A stretch of 64,000 nt of DNA from Flaveria trinervia (GCA_025506515.1 CM046457.1:42181525-42245524); one strand, 5' to 3'. Counted from the first letter of the stretch, positions 10,140-22,167 are shown. A program made the numbers and translations. Notes: generated from the letters alone by a model not told the origin.

Positions 10140-13100
10140 CCTTTTTGATAATTCTGTTCTCTAGCATCTTCTGGGGTGGTTGTTTAGTCTCGTAGGCCTT
10201 CTTGAAATCTTCGACAATCTCCCAGGGTGATACTACAAGGGCCACTGTGATCTCTTCATCTACGATCCTTGACTTGACCCTTGTATCTCGAAGGAATGTC
10301 TTTCTTTACAATCCTGTGAGCCACCCTCAGATCAGGCCATACTCTCACCCTTTCCTTCTGATATTGAAATGTGTTGGCGAGAGTGTACAATCTCAGAGCT
10401 TCTTTCTTCATGCTGATAATTGATGAGGAGGCAGCATAGGTTTTGTCAATGCTTTTCAGCATTTCATCATCATGAAGCTTTTGCTGCTCCTCTTCTTCAA
10501 TTTTTACTCTCACAACATCCATGTGTGAGGTGGGAGTGATGGGCATAGGTTTGGCTTTTGCCAGTGTTAGGACTGCAGACAGAGGCATCCTATCTTCTTC
10601 CACATCATCCTCTTCTTCTTCTTCTTCTAGCCTCAACACCCTCTCTTTCTTCTTCTTAGGTGCATCATCGGCTATTGGTTTAGATGGTAAGGGAGTTGGT
10701 TTTGTGGGTTGTGATTGTGGTTGTTTGGATTGGGCTTTGAGATTGGTTTGGAGATTTGAGGGGTAGGTTGTTTTTGAGTGGGTGGAAGGGAAGGTTGTTC
10801 CAGCATCTTGGTTGTGAGTTTAGCCTTTGTAAGTCTTGCCATTTCAAACCTTTTTCCAGCCCCGGCCTCATCAAGGGCTTCAATGATAATCCCCTTGTGG
10901 AATTGCTCAGACAGACAGATTCTGGTGGCTATAGCCAGAATACTGTCTCTGGTCCACGCGCAAATCTCCATCAAAGATCTTCCTAAGTATTTGGCAATAA
11001 AACGGATCATGATCTCCAATCTCTCCTTTTCAAGTGCATCATACCCAGCCCATCGGGTTTGAATCTCCTCCACTTCCAACCTCCTGATTTCACTATCTAA
11101 TGTGGCTGATCAAAACCTTGTCTGAAGAGTTGCTCAATGATTTTATCCATGGATCGGCTGTGTGTGTATCATCAGCATCTTTTACCAGCTCTTCCAAGGA
11201 TTTTTCTTCAGCAGTAGGTTGATCATCAGCACTTTTCTTTCGTTTATAGGTGATCAGTTGTTGCTTTTCTTTTCCACCTCTTGGCCTTGCTCTTGGGCCT
11301 TCTCATCCTCTGTTCTTTTCCTCTTCTTTTCTTTCACTACAGTACTCTCCCCCTTTTTGGATGCATTGGTGGTAGGGTTGGTACCGCAGAAAGTGTCTTT
11401 GCACAGCAGCATCAATCAATGGTTGTAAAGTTGAAAGCCTCTCATCAATGGATTAGTCACAATATCAGTGATTATAGGGTGATGAGAGAGGGAGGGAATT
11501 TGAAGGACAACAACTATTTGCTCAGGAGGGTTCTGTTCCTGAGAAATAGTGCCAGAAGCAGAGGCAGGTGGCTGAGTTATTAGGAGTGGCTCAGTTTAGG
11601 GAACCTTCAACTGAAGGTGCCATCTGTGGGTTGGTGGAGGCAGATGGTCTTTCTCCGTGAGAGAGTTGGTCAAGTAGGTTTTGCAGCCTACTGACTTCCT
11701 CCTCAAGGATTGTGTTCTGGGCAAGAACATCATAGAAAAAGCCCAGGTCATCATCAGCAGAAGCTGAATCACCTGACCTCCTATTGGAGCAGGATGAATG
11801 CACTGGGTGTAGACCAGTTGTAGCATGTGCCCCTTTGTCTTGGTACTGGGGACTTCCAGCCTCAGGACTATGTCCATCATCAGCTGTTGCCTCTAGTGAG
11901 GTCTTAGCAATGTTACCAGCCTCAGTCTGATCATGTGCTGATGCAGAAGAGGTGGCAGCCTCACTAGATATTCTAATCTCCCTATCTACACCAGGAGATA
12001 GAAGTGGTAAACCCCTATGCTGTGGGTTCTCAATTGCACTTTGGTCCTCCCCCTCAATGGTAGAGGTGTTCCCAGTAGTAAGTGGTATGTGGGGAGGGGG
12101 TGAGGAGTGCAATTGAGTCAGCACTTGTGCAACGATCAATGTTGGGCTGGGGGGCGGTTGCATGGGGTGAAGGGATAGAAGCAGTGTGCACCTGGGGAGG
12201 AAGGTGCTCTTCAATGGCAATCCCCTCAAGTGAGGAAGATCCCAGATGTGTGGGTACCCCTTGTGTGGTTGCTGCAGGCTCCTGTTGAGAGGAATCCTGA
12301 GCGGCTATGGCTGGAAGAGTCCTGATATCCACTAGGGGGTTATAACCAGTGGATATATCCTGCGTTTGTGTTGCAGGGGCATCCTCAGGGGACTCATTCC
12401 TGAGTAGCCGTTTTGGGTTCTTTTTGGTGGGTTTGGTGGGGATTTTGATTTGGAGGTGGTGGCTGTGGGTTCCAGCTGTGTGGGTTTGCACAGCTTGGCA
12501 GCCAATTGAGTGTGTGGTCAGAGTTGTGCCGGGAGTATACTTCAGGCAAAACAGCCGTAGCAGGGACTCCCAGGCCAAAGTCCCTCATCTTGAAGCTGGT
12601 TTGTAATGATGGCCATTATGAACCGTGGATATAATATCCAACGGTTAGCAGTTAGTTTTTGAGCCATATCCTTGAGCTCGGAAAATATTATTTCTGAAAA
12701 ATTTAAAGGCTGTTGCTCAAGAATAGAATACATTACTGCTGCCACTTCGTAGACATTTGATCCCAAGACGAAGTCTTAGGAGCCAAACATACATTTACCA
12801 TGTGAAAAATTAGGCGTTCAGCGTCATGGAAATGTTTCTTCATTATAGTGGAGGCACTAAGGTTGCCCTGATATCCATGATGGGCAAAGGATAGATCAGT
12901 TGTGCCCTTGGGATATCCAGCAGGAGAAATGGCATTCCAGATGTAGAGTTTGGCGAATTATTCAGGAGTGATGACCACTTCTTTGTTGTTGACGACCGAA
13001 CGGAGAGATGGTGTGTTGTTCTCCCCAGTGGTGATGATGACGTTCATCCAAAACTGTTTGAGGGATTCGGCATGTAGAATGGGATTGAGAAGAAATGCGT

Positions 13101-13213
13101 TTTGTATTGTGACTGGACCATAAGATCGATAGCAGTATCGAACTTAGCCAGACTGGCGATTTAGTAAGGTAAGCTACACAGTTGTGTCGCGGTTTGATTT
13201 GCATGGACGCCAT
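10140..13213 (-). pseudogene. Accessory (env-position) ORF of element F
   Basis: Lies between the pol spacer and the 3' LTR, about 3 kb, broken into several frames. N-terminal part, from the ATG at 13213: HNCVAYLTKS, then after a frameshift VVNNKEVVITPE near 12985 and AHHGYQGN near 12870. Next come EVAAVMYSILEQQPLNFSEIIF (near 12745-12680) and RWILYPRFIMAIITNQL (12650-12600). A Pro/Ser/Thr-rich middle follows (12500-11600), then a predicted helical stretch near 11690 (EEEVSRLQNLLDQL). The C-terminal part contains RWAGYDALEKERLEIMIRFIAKYLGRSLMEIC near 11050-10960, broken here by description only, and an acidic Glu-rich run near 10630. I recall related proteins as abundant uncharacterised proteins in composite-family plants. 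Function unknown; position matches the env-like ORF of Sireviruses. Confidence 0.75.
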
Positions 13214-13289
13214 TTAGAAGAGCGAAGTTTGGAGAGGAACGTTAGGTTTGAAGAAGATGAAGCTTTGAAGGATTAGGTCAGGATATTTA

Positions 13290-13990
13290 TAGGGTACGGG
13301 TTAGAAAACGACTGAAGGATATGGGTTAGTCATCAGTAGTTTTAAACGACTGTTGACATGGTATTACCCTTCAGACGTTGAAACAGCTGAAGTCGTGGTG
13401 TTAGGCATCAGTATTTAGAAAACTACTGAAAGCCATGGTTTTGACTTCAGATGATGAAACAACTGAGGACTTGGTGTTTGTCATCAGTAGTTGTGAAACT
13501 ACTGAAGACAGTGGTTTTGTCATCAGTTGTTGTAAACAGCTGAAGACTTGGTATTAGTCGTTAGTAGTTAGAAAACTACTGAAGACATGGTTTTGCTTCA
13601 GTTGTTTAGAATGAAACAGCAGTTGTTGAAACAACTGAAGAGAAAGTTCTCTTCAGTAGTTTTTGTCAATTCATAGCCTTTCAGCTGTTTCATACTGTCC
13701 TCAACACTTACTCATCAGACCTTGCATCTGCTTTTCAGGTGTTTCATAGGACGTCAGTACTTTTCTGTTTGTAATGATTTCAGTAGTTGTAACTACATCA
13801 GTAGTTGTAACTACATCAGTAGTTTGGAACAGATAAAGTACTTCAGTACTTGTGAGGCATTTAGCCATCAGTAGTTATAAAAACTACTAAAGGTGAAAGG
13901 ACTCATCAGTACTTATATGTGACATGAGTACCAATGATCACCAGTAATTACTACCGAAATCATCAGTAGTTGTCACTTATTCTAGCTGCA
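13290..13990. repeat. Tandem hairpin array between pol and accessory ORF (element F)
   Basis: Roughly 50-base units, each holding an imperfect inverted repeat built on CAGTAGTT and AACTACTG. The best is at 13484-13505: a 9-base arm TCAGTAGTT, loop GTGA, arm AACTACTGA. The next unit reads TCAGTTGTT / AACAGCTGA, with changes in both arms. At least seven units can be read between 13333 and 13640; looser single motifs continue to 13980. No coding frame covers this region. Confidence 0.85.
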
Positions 13991-14019
13991 GCATACCAAG
14001 CCTTAACACAAGGTTTTGG

Positions 14020-15330
14020 AAAGTAACTATCCAAAGGCTTAGTAAAAATATCTGCAAGCTCATCAGCACTAGGCACAAACTTAGGATCAATCAGACTTTT
14101 TTCAAAGCAATCCCAAATAAAATGATGTCTGATCTCTATATGTTGGTCCTAGAGTGCTGGACTGGATTTTTGACAATACACAGAGCTGAAGCACTATCCA
14201 TTAATAATGGAGTCTTAGTCTCTGTAATGCCATAATCCAGAAGTTGGTTCTGAAGCCAGGTACCTGAGAGGTGCAACTTGCAGCAGCAATGTACTCGGCC
14301 TCAGCAGTTGATGTAGCAACAGATGTTTGATTCTTACTCTGCCAAGAAATCAAACAGTTGCCTAGGAATTGACAACCACCAGAAGTTGACTTTCTAGTTA
14401 ACTTGCACCCTGCATAGTCACTATCCGAAAAAGCAACTAATTTGCAAGAGTGTCCAGTGGAATACCATAAACCCAGAGATTGTGTACCTTGCAAATATCT
14501 AAAGATTCTCTTGACTGCAATCAAATGAGACTCTTTAGGAGCAGCCTGAATCTAGCACAAACACATGTAGCAAACATAATATCTGGTCTAAAAGCTGTTA
14601 AATACATCAAGGACCCAATCATACATCTGTAAAGCGTTTCATCAACAGCTTTACCTTTCTGATGAGCATCCAGTTGTGTGGTGTTGCACATGGGAGTAGA
14701 ACAGGCTTACAGTTTTGTAAATCAAACTTTTCAAAAGATCTTTTGTATATTTTGACTGATGAATAAAAGTTCCATCAGCCTTTGTTGTTTATTTGCAAGC
14801 CTAGAAAGAACTGTAATTCTCCTATTGCACTCATTTCAAACCTCTTTTTCATTAATGTTGTAAAATCATCACACAACTGGGGATCAGAGGATGCAAAAAT
14901 AATATCATCAACATAAATCTGAACAAGTAGCTTATGCTGATCCACCTTCTTAATAAACAAAGTTTTATCAATGGATCATCTAGTGAAATTATTCTTAAGA
15001 AGAAAAGTAGAGAGTGTCTCATACCAGGCTCTAGGAGCTTGTTTCAAACCATAAAGAGCCTTATCAAGTTTATACACCCATTCAGGATGTTTATTATCCT
15101 CAAATCCTGGTGGTTGAACACATAAACTTCTTCCTTTTTTACCATATAAAAATGCACTTTTGACATCCATTTGAAAAACTTTAAGATTGTGGAATGCAGC
15201 ATAGGCTAAGAACAATCTGATTGCCTCTAGTCTGGCTACAGGGGCAAAGGTTTCATCATAGTCAATTACTTCTCTTGTGAAAACCCCTGTACAACCAGTC
15301 TAGCCTTGTTCTTAACAATAAGCCATTTTC
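14020..15330 (-). pseudogene. reverse transcriptase and RNase H (element F)
   Basis: RT: FQMDVKSAFLYGKKG and VYKLDKALYGLKQAPRAWYE at 15176-15010, then QIYVDDIIFASSD with the catalytic YVDD at 14904-14915 and MSAIGELQFFLGLQI after it. RNase H: IAVKRIFRYLQGTQSLGLWY from 14520, FSDSDYAGCKLTRKSTSGG near 14430 and TAEAEYIAAAS near 14310. Catalytic Asp and Glu residues remain visible. The frame is broken near 15240, 14970, 14760-14530 and 14260. Confidence 0.92.
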
Positions 15331-17100
15331 ACCAGTTTTATTCCTAAACACACCATTTAGTGCCTATTGCACACTTACCTGGGGGAAGAGGAACAAGTTC
15401 CCACACTTGCTGTTCTTGAACTGAAGTAGCTCAAGCTGCATAGCTCCACAACCCATCCATTGTCTCTCAAAGCAACATGGTAGTTCTTGGCTCTAGCTGA
15501 CTGATGAAGAGAGCATAGAAGCAGAAGTTAGACAATTGACTTCTGGTTGAAACACCAGCATTGATATCACCATAATCTGAGACATGGGGTGATTCTTCAG
15601 TTCTTGATAAACAATGAGATCTGTGCAAGTGTTTGTAGAACCTTCAGCAGCAGCAAATGTGATGTAGACTCTTGAAACCAAGAACTAGATGGTAACTCAA
15701 AAGATGTAGAGGAAACAGAGATCTTATCAGCATTTGTTGGGTGGAACTGCTGAAGCTACAGGAACATCAAGTTTAGCAGACACAGGCAGTTGGTCACTAA
15801 ACTTGAATAGGTGAGTATTGATATTATCATCATCATCATCAATACCACCAGGGGAAGACATGCTACAGAAGATGATTTATCCACAGGATCTGCAACAGCT
15901 GGAGGTTGATAAGGAACATATTGCAGTATGTCCAAATCAAACAACTCCATAGGGTTTTGTGGAATCTTGTCCAAGGAGATTCATTAAACTTCACATGCAA
16001 AGTCTCTTCAACTATCTTTGTTCTGCCAGTTGAAGACTCTGTATGCCTTGCAAGTAGATGAATAACCAACAAAATACCCTGCATCCACCTTAGGATCAAA
16101 TTTATGGAGTTGATCGTTTGTGTTGAGAATAAAACAGGGACACCCAAATGCTTTGAAAAATGAAATTAGAGGAGCCAAGTGATGGAGAACTCATATGGAG
16201 TCTTCATCAACCTCTGATTTACTAAAACTCTATTTTGCACATAGCAAGTTGTGTTAACAGCTTCAGCCCAAAAGGTCAGTGGCAAACCAGAGTCAGCCAG
16301 CATGGACCTTGCAGCTTCAATGAGGGTCCTGTTCTTTCTCTCCACTACTCCATTTTGTTCTGGAGTCCTTGGGATGCTAAACTGCCTTTTGATTCCCTTT
16401 AGAGATAGAAGTCATCAAGTGTATGGTTTCTGAATTCAGTTCCATTATCACTCCTGATACACTTGACGGGAAGGGAATACTACTTCTCAATATACAACAC
16501 AAAGTTAATAACCTTCTTAGCAACCTCATCCTTTGAATGTAGAAAGAAAGTCCATACAAATCTGGAGTAATCATCCACAATTACCAGACAGTATTTCTTC
16601 TTTGACATGCTCATCACTCTCACAGGACCCAATAGATCCATATGCAGTAATTGCAAGCAGGCAGTGGACTTAGGCTCTTCAATAGGAGGGAATGAGACTT
16701 TGTGCTGTTTTCCTTTTAAACAAGCAGTGCAGGTTTCATCACAGTGGAACTCCTTTATTGGTAAGCCTCTGACTAAACTATTGGTGGATAAGCTGATTCA
16801 TGTTTTTGAAATTAACATGACCCAGCCTTCTGTGTCACAGTTAGATTCTTGAGAAGAGGCTTTGGAAAATAGGCAATGATTGCCTCGGAGATCTATTTTC
16901 TTGGAAAGATCTAAGGCATACACTCTTCCTGTCCTGTTGGCTCTCAGGAGAGTGTGATCATCCAACGCCTTATCAATCAAATGCAGAACTTTGGATGACA
17001 GAATCCTACAGTTCTGACTGGTGAAAAGAGCAACATGCCTTTATCACACATTTGACTGACACTCAAGAGATTGTACTTGAGATTTTCCACATGATTAACA
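15331..17100 (-). pseudogene. integrase and integrase-RT linker (element F)
   Basis: Pieces of the GAG-pre-integrase and integrase core can be read on the - strand. VIVDDYSRFVWTFF lies near 16590-16550 and IRSDNGTEFRNH near 16455-16420, giving two of the three catalytic acidic residues. The third (Glu in the NGVVERKN region, about 16350) is in a shifted frame. The linker to RT (15330-16000) is full of stops, with an Asp-rich stretch near 15830. Confidence 0.85.
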
Positions 17101-17345
17101 TCATCAAATTTGATTTCTCCATTGGAGACAAAGCCATTTCCAATGATGTAACCCTAGCATCATTACCAAAAGAAACAAACCCCGTCTTTCCTTGAGAGTA
17201 GTCATGAAGAAGAGAGCTGTTCCAGTCATGTGCATAGATCCCCCAATGTCTACATACCAGATGCTACTTTGGCATGTTGGAGAACCCTGCAATAATAAAC
17301 AATCGGTTACTTTTGGAGACCCAAACCTTTGGGTTTTGGGCCTGG
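17100..17345 (-). pseudogene. aspartic protease with altered active site (element F)
   Basis: SSIWYVDIGGSMHMTG is read on the - strand, with the active-site residues DIGGS at 17236-17250. The family has D-S-G; here Ser is replaced by Ile, which should destroy or strongly reduce activity. The HMTG turn that follows the active site in copia proteases is kept. Confidence 0.85.
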
Positions 17346-20099
17346 TCTCATCAATAGATGGTAAACTAACAGGTTTATTTGAAACAACAGCCTGAGAGGA
17401 AGAAGATGGTGAAGAAGAGGAATCCTTTGGCTTGGATCTCATTTTCTGTGGTTTCAACATAGGAGCATCTAGTTGGTTAACTCTACCCAACAGATGTTGA
17501 ACCATCATAACCAGTGTGTCTGATTTTGTGATAAAGCTTTCAACTCATCACACACATTGCCAGTGGAGTTTGATAGTTCTATGTTGCACTTCTTCTTCTG
17601 AGCACTCTCAACTGTCACCTGTTTAACCCCTTCCTTTTTAGATTTCTTTGAGGACTTAAGGGTTACAGGATTTGATGTTGCTGATACAAATGTGGTCAAA
17701 CTCAGTTTTCATTTTTACCATTTTCTCTTATTTCTTCTTTTTGTTTGAGTTTGGAACCTCTTTTGTACCAGCAATCATCTGTAAGATGATTGAACAAACC
17801 ACATACTTCACATGGTTTCTTCTTCGTCTTAGGTTGATCATCAACTAAAGAGGTGAAGCAACTGAAGACTTGTTCTTCAGTGCTTTGGAAGCATTGTTTG
17901 CTTTCTTGACTTCCTCTTTAGTAGCCTTCAAACTCTTTCTACTGACGTTTCTTCTCTTCAGTACTAACAGTAGTTGGAGTTTGAACTTCAGGTTTCAGGA
18001 CTTTCAGAATTAACTCCTGAGTTGATCAACTCATTGATCATGTGAGTGTCAACATTGGACCATCAACATCAGCTGATAGGTTCTGAGAGGGCTTGATGCT
18101 GACTTCTACTTCGGATTGTGCTGTATCAGAAAGTAGATCACATGATGAGATGGATGGTTATTACTCACCATCAGATTCTACCTCTGCTCTTGGAGTAAAA
18201 TCTGTAGGTGGAGCAGTGTGATTGTAACCAATGCCAAACTTCACATTGGAAGCAGATTGCTTACTAAGAAGCATTTCAAAACCTTTGCATGATTGTACCC
18301 ATCTATCACACTCTACCTGGGTAACTGCAAGGGTTTCTTTGAGATCTTTATACTTCTCTAGAAGTATCTCTTCCCTAGCCTTATCATCAGTTATTTGGCA
18401 TTTCAGTTTGTAAATCTCATTTTTTATCATTAAGCACAGACTCAAATTCAGCTTTGCTTTTGGAAATTATTTGTTCTAGCTCAATGTTCTTGTTGATTAA
18501 AGCTACATTTGCTTCTCTAATAGATGCAAATGCTGTTATGCATGTGTCAGAACATAATTTGGCTTTTGCCTCAGAGGATACATGTGATACCTTTGGTGTA
18601 GAGGCATTAGAGGATGAAGTATCAGCAGAATCCAAAGCCATAAGAGCTAGATTTCCAAAGGGACTTTCACCACCATGTTGACCAGCACCTGAGAACAGTT
18701 GTTCATGACCAGACAAGTCATCTGGTAAACTGCTCCAGTCAACAACTCCTGGGGTGAAGAAGCTGTGTTGTTGAGGTTGAGTTTGTTGATGAGATTGGGA
18801 AGGCTGTGGTTCAGGCAATGCTTGTGGTTGTTGTGCAATTGGAGCTTGAACAGGATTTTGTTGAGGCACATAATAGCAGGGATAAGGATATGACATTTGA
18901 CCCTGGAAAACAAAGTATGCAGGAGATCTAGGATGTGAATAATGACCAGAACCAGCAGGATGTTGCCCTCTGTTTTTGTGGACTAGTACTAGGAAAAGTC
19001 ACAAAGGGTGCAGAAGAGTTAGATCCAGTTGATCTACACTCTCTTGCAAAGTGTCCCAGCCTTTGGCATTTGTGACACCTCAACTTACTCTTGTCAAAAC
19101 AACTTTGGTTTTGCCAGAGAGTCCAGGAAATTTCCTGCCTGTTCTCTTATAGAACTTCTGAGATCTGATATTAATCAATGCCATTTGGCTCAGAATATCC
19201 ATCTCTTCTAGATCATCATCAGCTATTCCTTTCAGATCATCCATGATGAAGCATAAATTGTCACTATTACTGCCAGAATGACTCTCAATACCAACAAATG
19301 CATGATCATAACTATTTGAAGAGAAATCTATATGCTCATCATAATTGATTTCAGATGCAGCATATTCTGACTCATGACCAACCAAGGCAGTATTCCCTGG
19401 TACAAAGTCATCAGTGAGCTTTCCTGATGAGGACAGTTTCCTCTTCTGCTCTATCTCTCTTTCAAATGTAAGCAGTTTCTGATGAAGTTGGTGAGAGATA
19501 GGCCATCTAGATTGCACTGGAGCTTAAGACAATAGTGTATGTGTCCCATCTCTCAGGCAGTGATCTAAGGAATCTGTTGTTCATCTGCTATTGGTGTATT
19601 CCTGTTTCACCATTTTCAGCTCAGATATCAAGCAGGAAAAGCGCTCAAACTGTTGAGTCAGTGTCTCACCCTTTCTATGAGAGAATGTCTCATATTGTTG
19701 GGCAAGGATTTCTCTATTGTTTGCTAAGACCTCATCTGTGCCACTGAATTGTTCCTTCAGGGCATTCCAGAGATCATGAGCAGTTTCATGATGCATAAGC
19801 CCAGAATAGATTTCATTAGGCAGTGCCATGGCCAGAATTCCATGGGCTTTAGCATCAATCTCAAACAGTTTCCGATCTTCATCAGAGTATTGTTCCTTCT
19901 TCTTCGGAACCATTTGATTGGTTTCCGGATTGTTCACCATAGGCTTATGTGGTCCATGTACCACAGATGTCCAACAACTGAACTGTTAACAGACAGGTGA
20001 TGAAGCATTCTTCGTTGCCATATGTTATACTCGGTCCTAACCAGCATCGGAGGCTTTTGAGGAACCGGTATTGTGAGGATCATTAGAAGGAGTCGTCAT
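17346..20099 (-). pseudogene. gag with two zinc knuckles and coiled-coil extension (element F)
   Basis: The likely start is the ATG at 20099 (MTTPSNDP), broken by a stop 20 codons later. The capsid-like part includes ILAMALPNEIYSGL, ETAHDLWNALKEQF and FERFSCLISELKMV at about 19840-19590. The first zinc knuckle CHKCQRLGHFARECRS lies at 19036-19077. A Gln/Pro-rich linker and a helical, Lys/Glu-rich coiled-coil segment (18161-18700) follow. A second knuckle, CEVCGLFNHLTDDC, is at about 17770-17812. Two knuckles plus a long coiled-coil extension fit Sirevirus gag. Gag packages element RNA into particles. Confidence 0.88.
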
Positions 20100-20309
20100 C
20101 TCAGATTCAATCAAATTCGGTTAAGCTAAAACAGATTTAGAACAAAAACGCAACAACCAATTGAACCAGAAGATCTCAAAATAAATGAACGAAAGTGACA
20201 GAAATTCAATAATCTATAACCATTTCTTGTGAATACGCTAATTCAATCAAACACAGATATCAATTAGCAGTTTCAATGATCAATTTTTAGATCGATCAAT
20301 GATTAACCA

Positions 20310-20321
20310 GCTCTGATACCA
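20310..20321 (-). other. Primer-binding site of element F
   Basis: GCTCTGATACCA on the + strand, i.e. TGGTATCAGAGC on the - strand, complementary to the 3' end of initiator tRNA-Met. Two bases separate it from the 5' LTR, as usual. Confidence 0.95.
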
Positions 20322-20323
20322 CT

Positions 20324-21244
20324 TGTTAGGATCAGTGATCTATGTTTGATTGATTAGAGAGTATGCAGCGAAATCGAACAATGAATTAGCCAATTCACAA
20401 GAACGAAATGATATTCAATAAGAACAAGACGGTTAAGAGAGAGAGAATTTCTGTAATATATTTCATTCAATATTCGCTTTCGTGGTAACAGAATGTCACA
20501 ATTACAATTAGGTCGACACCTCTTATATAAGAGATGTGACGTTTGCTGATGTCACTTGATAGTGACATCTAACAGATTTATTACAACTGAAACACAACTA
20601 CTGAAGATGTCAAAACAGCTGACATCTCCTAACAAAAATGCTAAGTGTTATCAGTTGTTATAACTGCTGAAAAACATAAAACTACTGAAACTACAATGAC
20701 TGAAGAACAAGCTCTTCAGTCGTTTTACAAAACTACTGAAAGTTAAAATATAAAACTACTGATATCACAACTACTGAAGAAGTACTCTTCAGCTATTGTG
20801 ACAAACTACTGAAACTTCAGTAGTTGGTCTTCAGACTTGAACTTCAGATGTTCATCAGCTGATGACTTCAGTAGATATCATCAGCTGATGTCTTCAGTCT
20901 TTGTCTTCAAACTTTGTACATCAGTTGTTGATCTTCAGCACTTGTAAACTCTTCGGCTGTTGTACTTCAGTACTTTGGTCTTTCAGCTTCAGGACTTGTG
21001 TTCTTCAGCTGTTCAGCTTCAGTACTTGTGTTCTTCAGCTGTTCAGCTTCAGTACTTGTGTTCTTCAGCTGTTGTACTTCAGCACTTTAGTTCTTCAGCT
21101 ATTGAAGTCTTCAGCACTTGATCTTCAGCTGTTGAAGTCTTCAGCACTTGTCAAACTGCTCATGAAGCTTTCAGCAGTTGTTGTGATACCATGTGGGACT
21201 TAGAGGTTTTCTGATCTTGGCTCATTGGTTCTTTTGGTCCAACA
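20324..21244 (-). repeat. 5' LTR of element F
   Basis: 921 bases, + strand ends TGTTAGGATC and GTCCAACA. A TATATAAGAGA segment at 20523-20533 is followed by GATGTGACG-type short repeats. It contains a perfect 9-base inverted repeat (GACTGAAGA / TCTTCAGTC) near 20697-20721. The CTTCAG array at 20940-21170 has fewer units than in the 3' LTR. Confidence 0.95.
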
Positions 21245-21252
21245 GTGTTACA

Positions 21253-21445
21253 CATGTAGAATGGTTTGTGCATAGTGCACATATAGCAGATGAAATAGTG
21301 ACAGGATTGTCATTCCATCCTGTCTTCCTTTTGGACAAGCAATCTTGGAAGATGTGAATCAAGAATATCCATTGCAAAACCGCCAACCCTTTCACTATAT
21401 GTTTTCCCTCATATCCTCATTCATAGCCAATGTTGACAAAGAAGG
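21253..21445 (-). pseudogene. Middle fragment of the accessory ORF of element D
   Basis: A short island between the gypsy LTR terminus (21252) and the LTR of element A (21446). Read on the - strand it gives GYEGKHIVKGLAVLQW, then FLIHIFQDCLSKRKTGWNDN and AICALCTNHS. This matches the middle of the accessory-ORF family (pattern: F-L-I-H-x-I-x-Q, then T-x-W-N, then A-I-C-L). The N-terminal part of the same ORF is at 55334-55640, on the far side of element A. The C-terminal part would lie beyond the gypsy element, outside the window or in the gap. Confidence 0.72.
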
Positions 21446-22142
21446 TGTCAAGACCGTGTACGTATGGAATATTAATAGATTCTGCATTTATATCGAATCA
21501 AATAGTGCGGAATCCTATTTGATTTGCGACCCAATGAGTGAGAACAATTACCCGATCGATTTAAGACTGAAACTAAATGTTATGAATGAGTAGAGATCGA
21601 TCGGGATTGATCTATAAAGTTGGACAGGATTCCTTGGACGTTCTAGACGGCTAGGGTTCGTGTATTATGAAGTATGCTCTTAATTGTTTATCCAAGTCCC
21701 GTTTTTCCATGAATTAAGGGTTTAGTCGTCCGACTGAATCATGCGATTGATCCATATGCAAGACTGAAGGTTCAGTCATGCGACTGAGTCAATCTTATGT
21801 CTCAATCGTGCGACTGATCCAGTCTCCCGGTTTAGTCGTGCGACTAGTCCATAAGCATGATGTATTCATGCGTATGGTCCATAAGCATGGTCCATTCGCA
21901 TGAAGACTCATACGAGTAAGTTTGAACACATTTCTCCATCATTATTGACTAAGAACTATGCACAACAACCTCAAACCTATATAGTAAGTTCATTATTCTT
22001 TAACACACAATAATAATATGAAATATTAAACATTATAAACATCAACAACATATTATATTTCATTTAACCCATTCATTACATATGTGTAAGACATGAAAGA
22101 CTTTTACATTAAGCATATAAACTAGGGACATATGTTTCAACA
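21446..22142 (-). repeat. 3' LTR of element A
   Basis: + strand ends TGTCAAGACC and TTTCAACA. It shares with the 5' LTR the block ACCGTGTACGTATGGAAT (21453), CAAATAGTGCGGAATCC, and a palindrome-rich stretch at 21720-21920 such as CAGTCATGCGACTG and CAATCGTGCGACTG. The two LTRs differ at many positions, which fits an old insertion. Confidence 0.9.
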
Positions 22143-22160
22143 AATGCCCCCTTGGACCTA
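22143..22160 (-). promoter_or_regulatory. Polypurine tract of element A
   Basis: On the - strand, CCAAGGGGGCATT directly precedes the LTR start TGTTGAAACATATG. A purine run next to the 3' LTR serves as plus-strand primer. Confidence 0.75.
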
Positions 22161-22167
22161 GTTTACT

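Larger units (their letters stand above)
8698..21244 (-). mobile_element. Element F: full-length Sirevirus-type Ty1/copia retrotransposon
   Basis: Both LTRs (TGTTGG..AACA on the - strand), the primer-binding site, purine tract, gag, pol and an accessory ORF are all present in order. The 5-bp duplication GTGTT flanks it at 8693-8697 and 21245-21249. Copia order is shown by integrase lying between protease and RT. A second zinc knuckle, an extended gag and a ~4.5-kb region between RNase H and the 3' LTR with an extra ORF suggest the Sirevirus (SIRE) lineage. Coding regions are broken by stops and frameshifts. Confidence 0.93.

Noticed and set aside
10140..13213. Host gene (longin/synaptobrevin-like or similar names used in some annotations)
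   Set aside because: It lies within the LTRs and TSD of element F and recurs in elements A, B and D, so it belongs to the elements.
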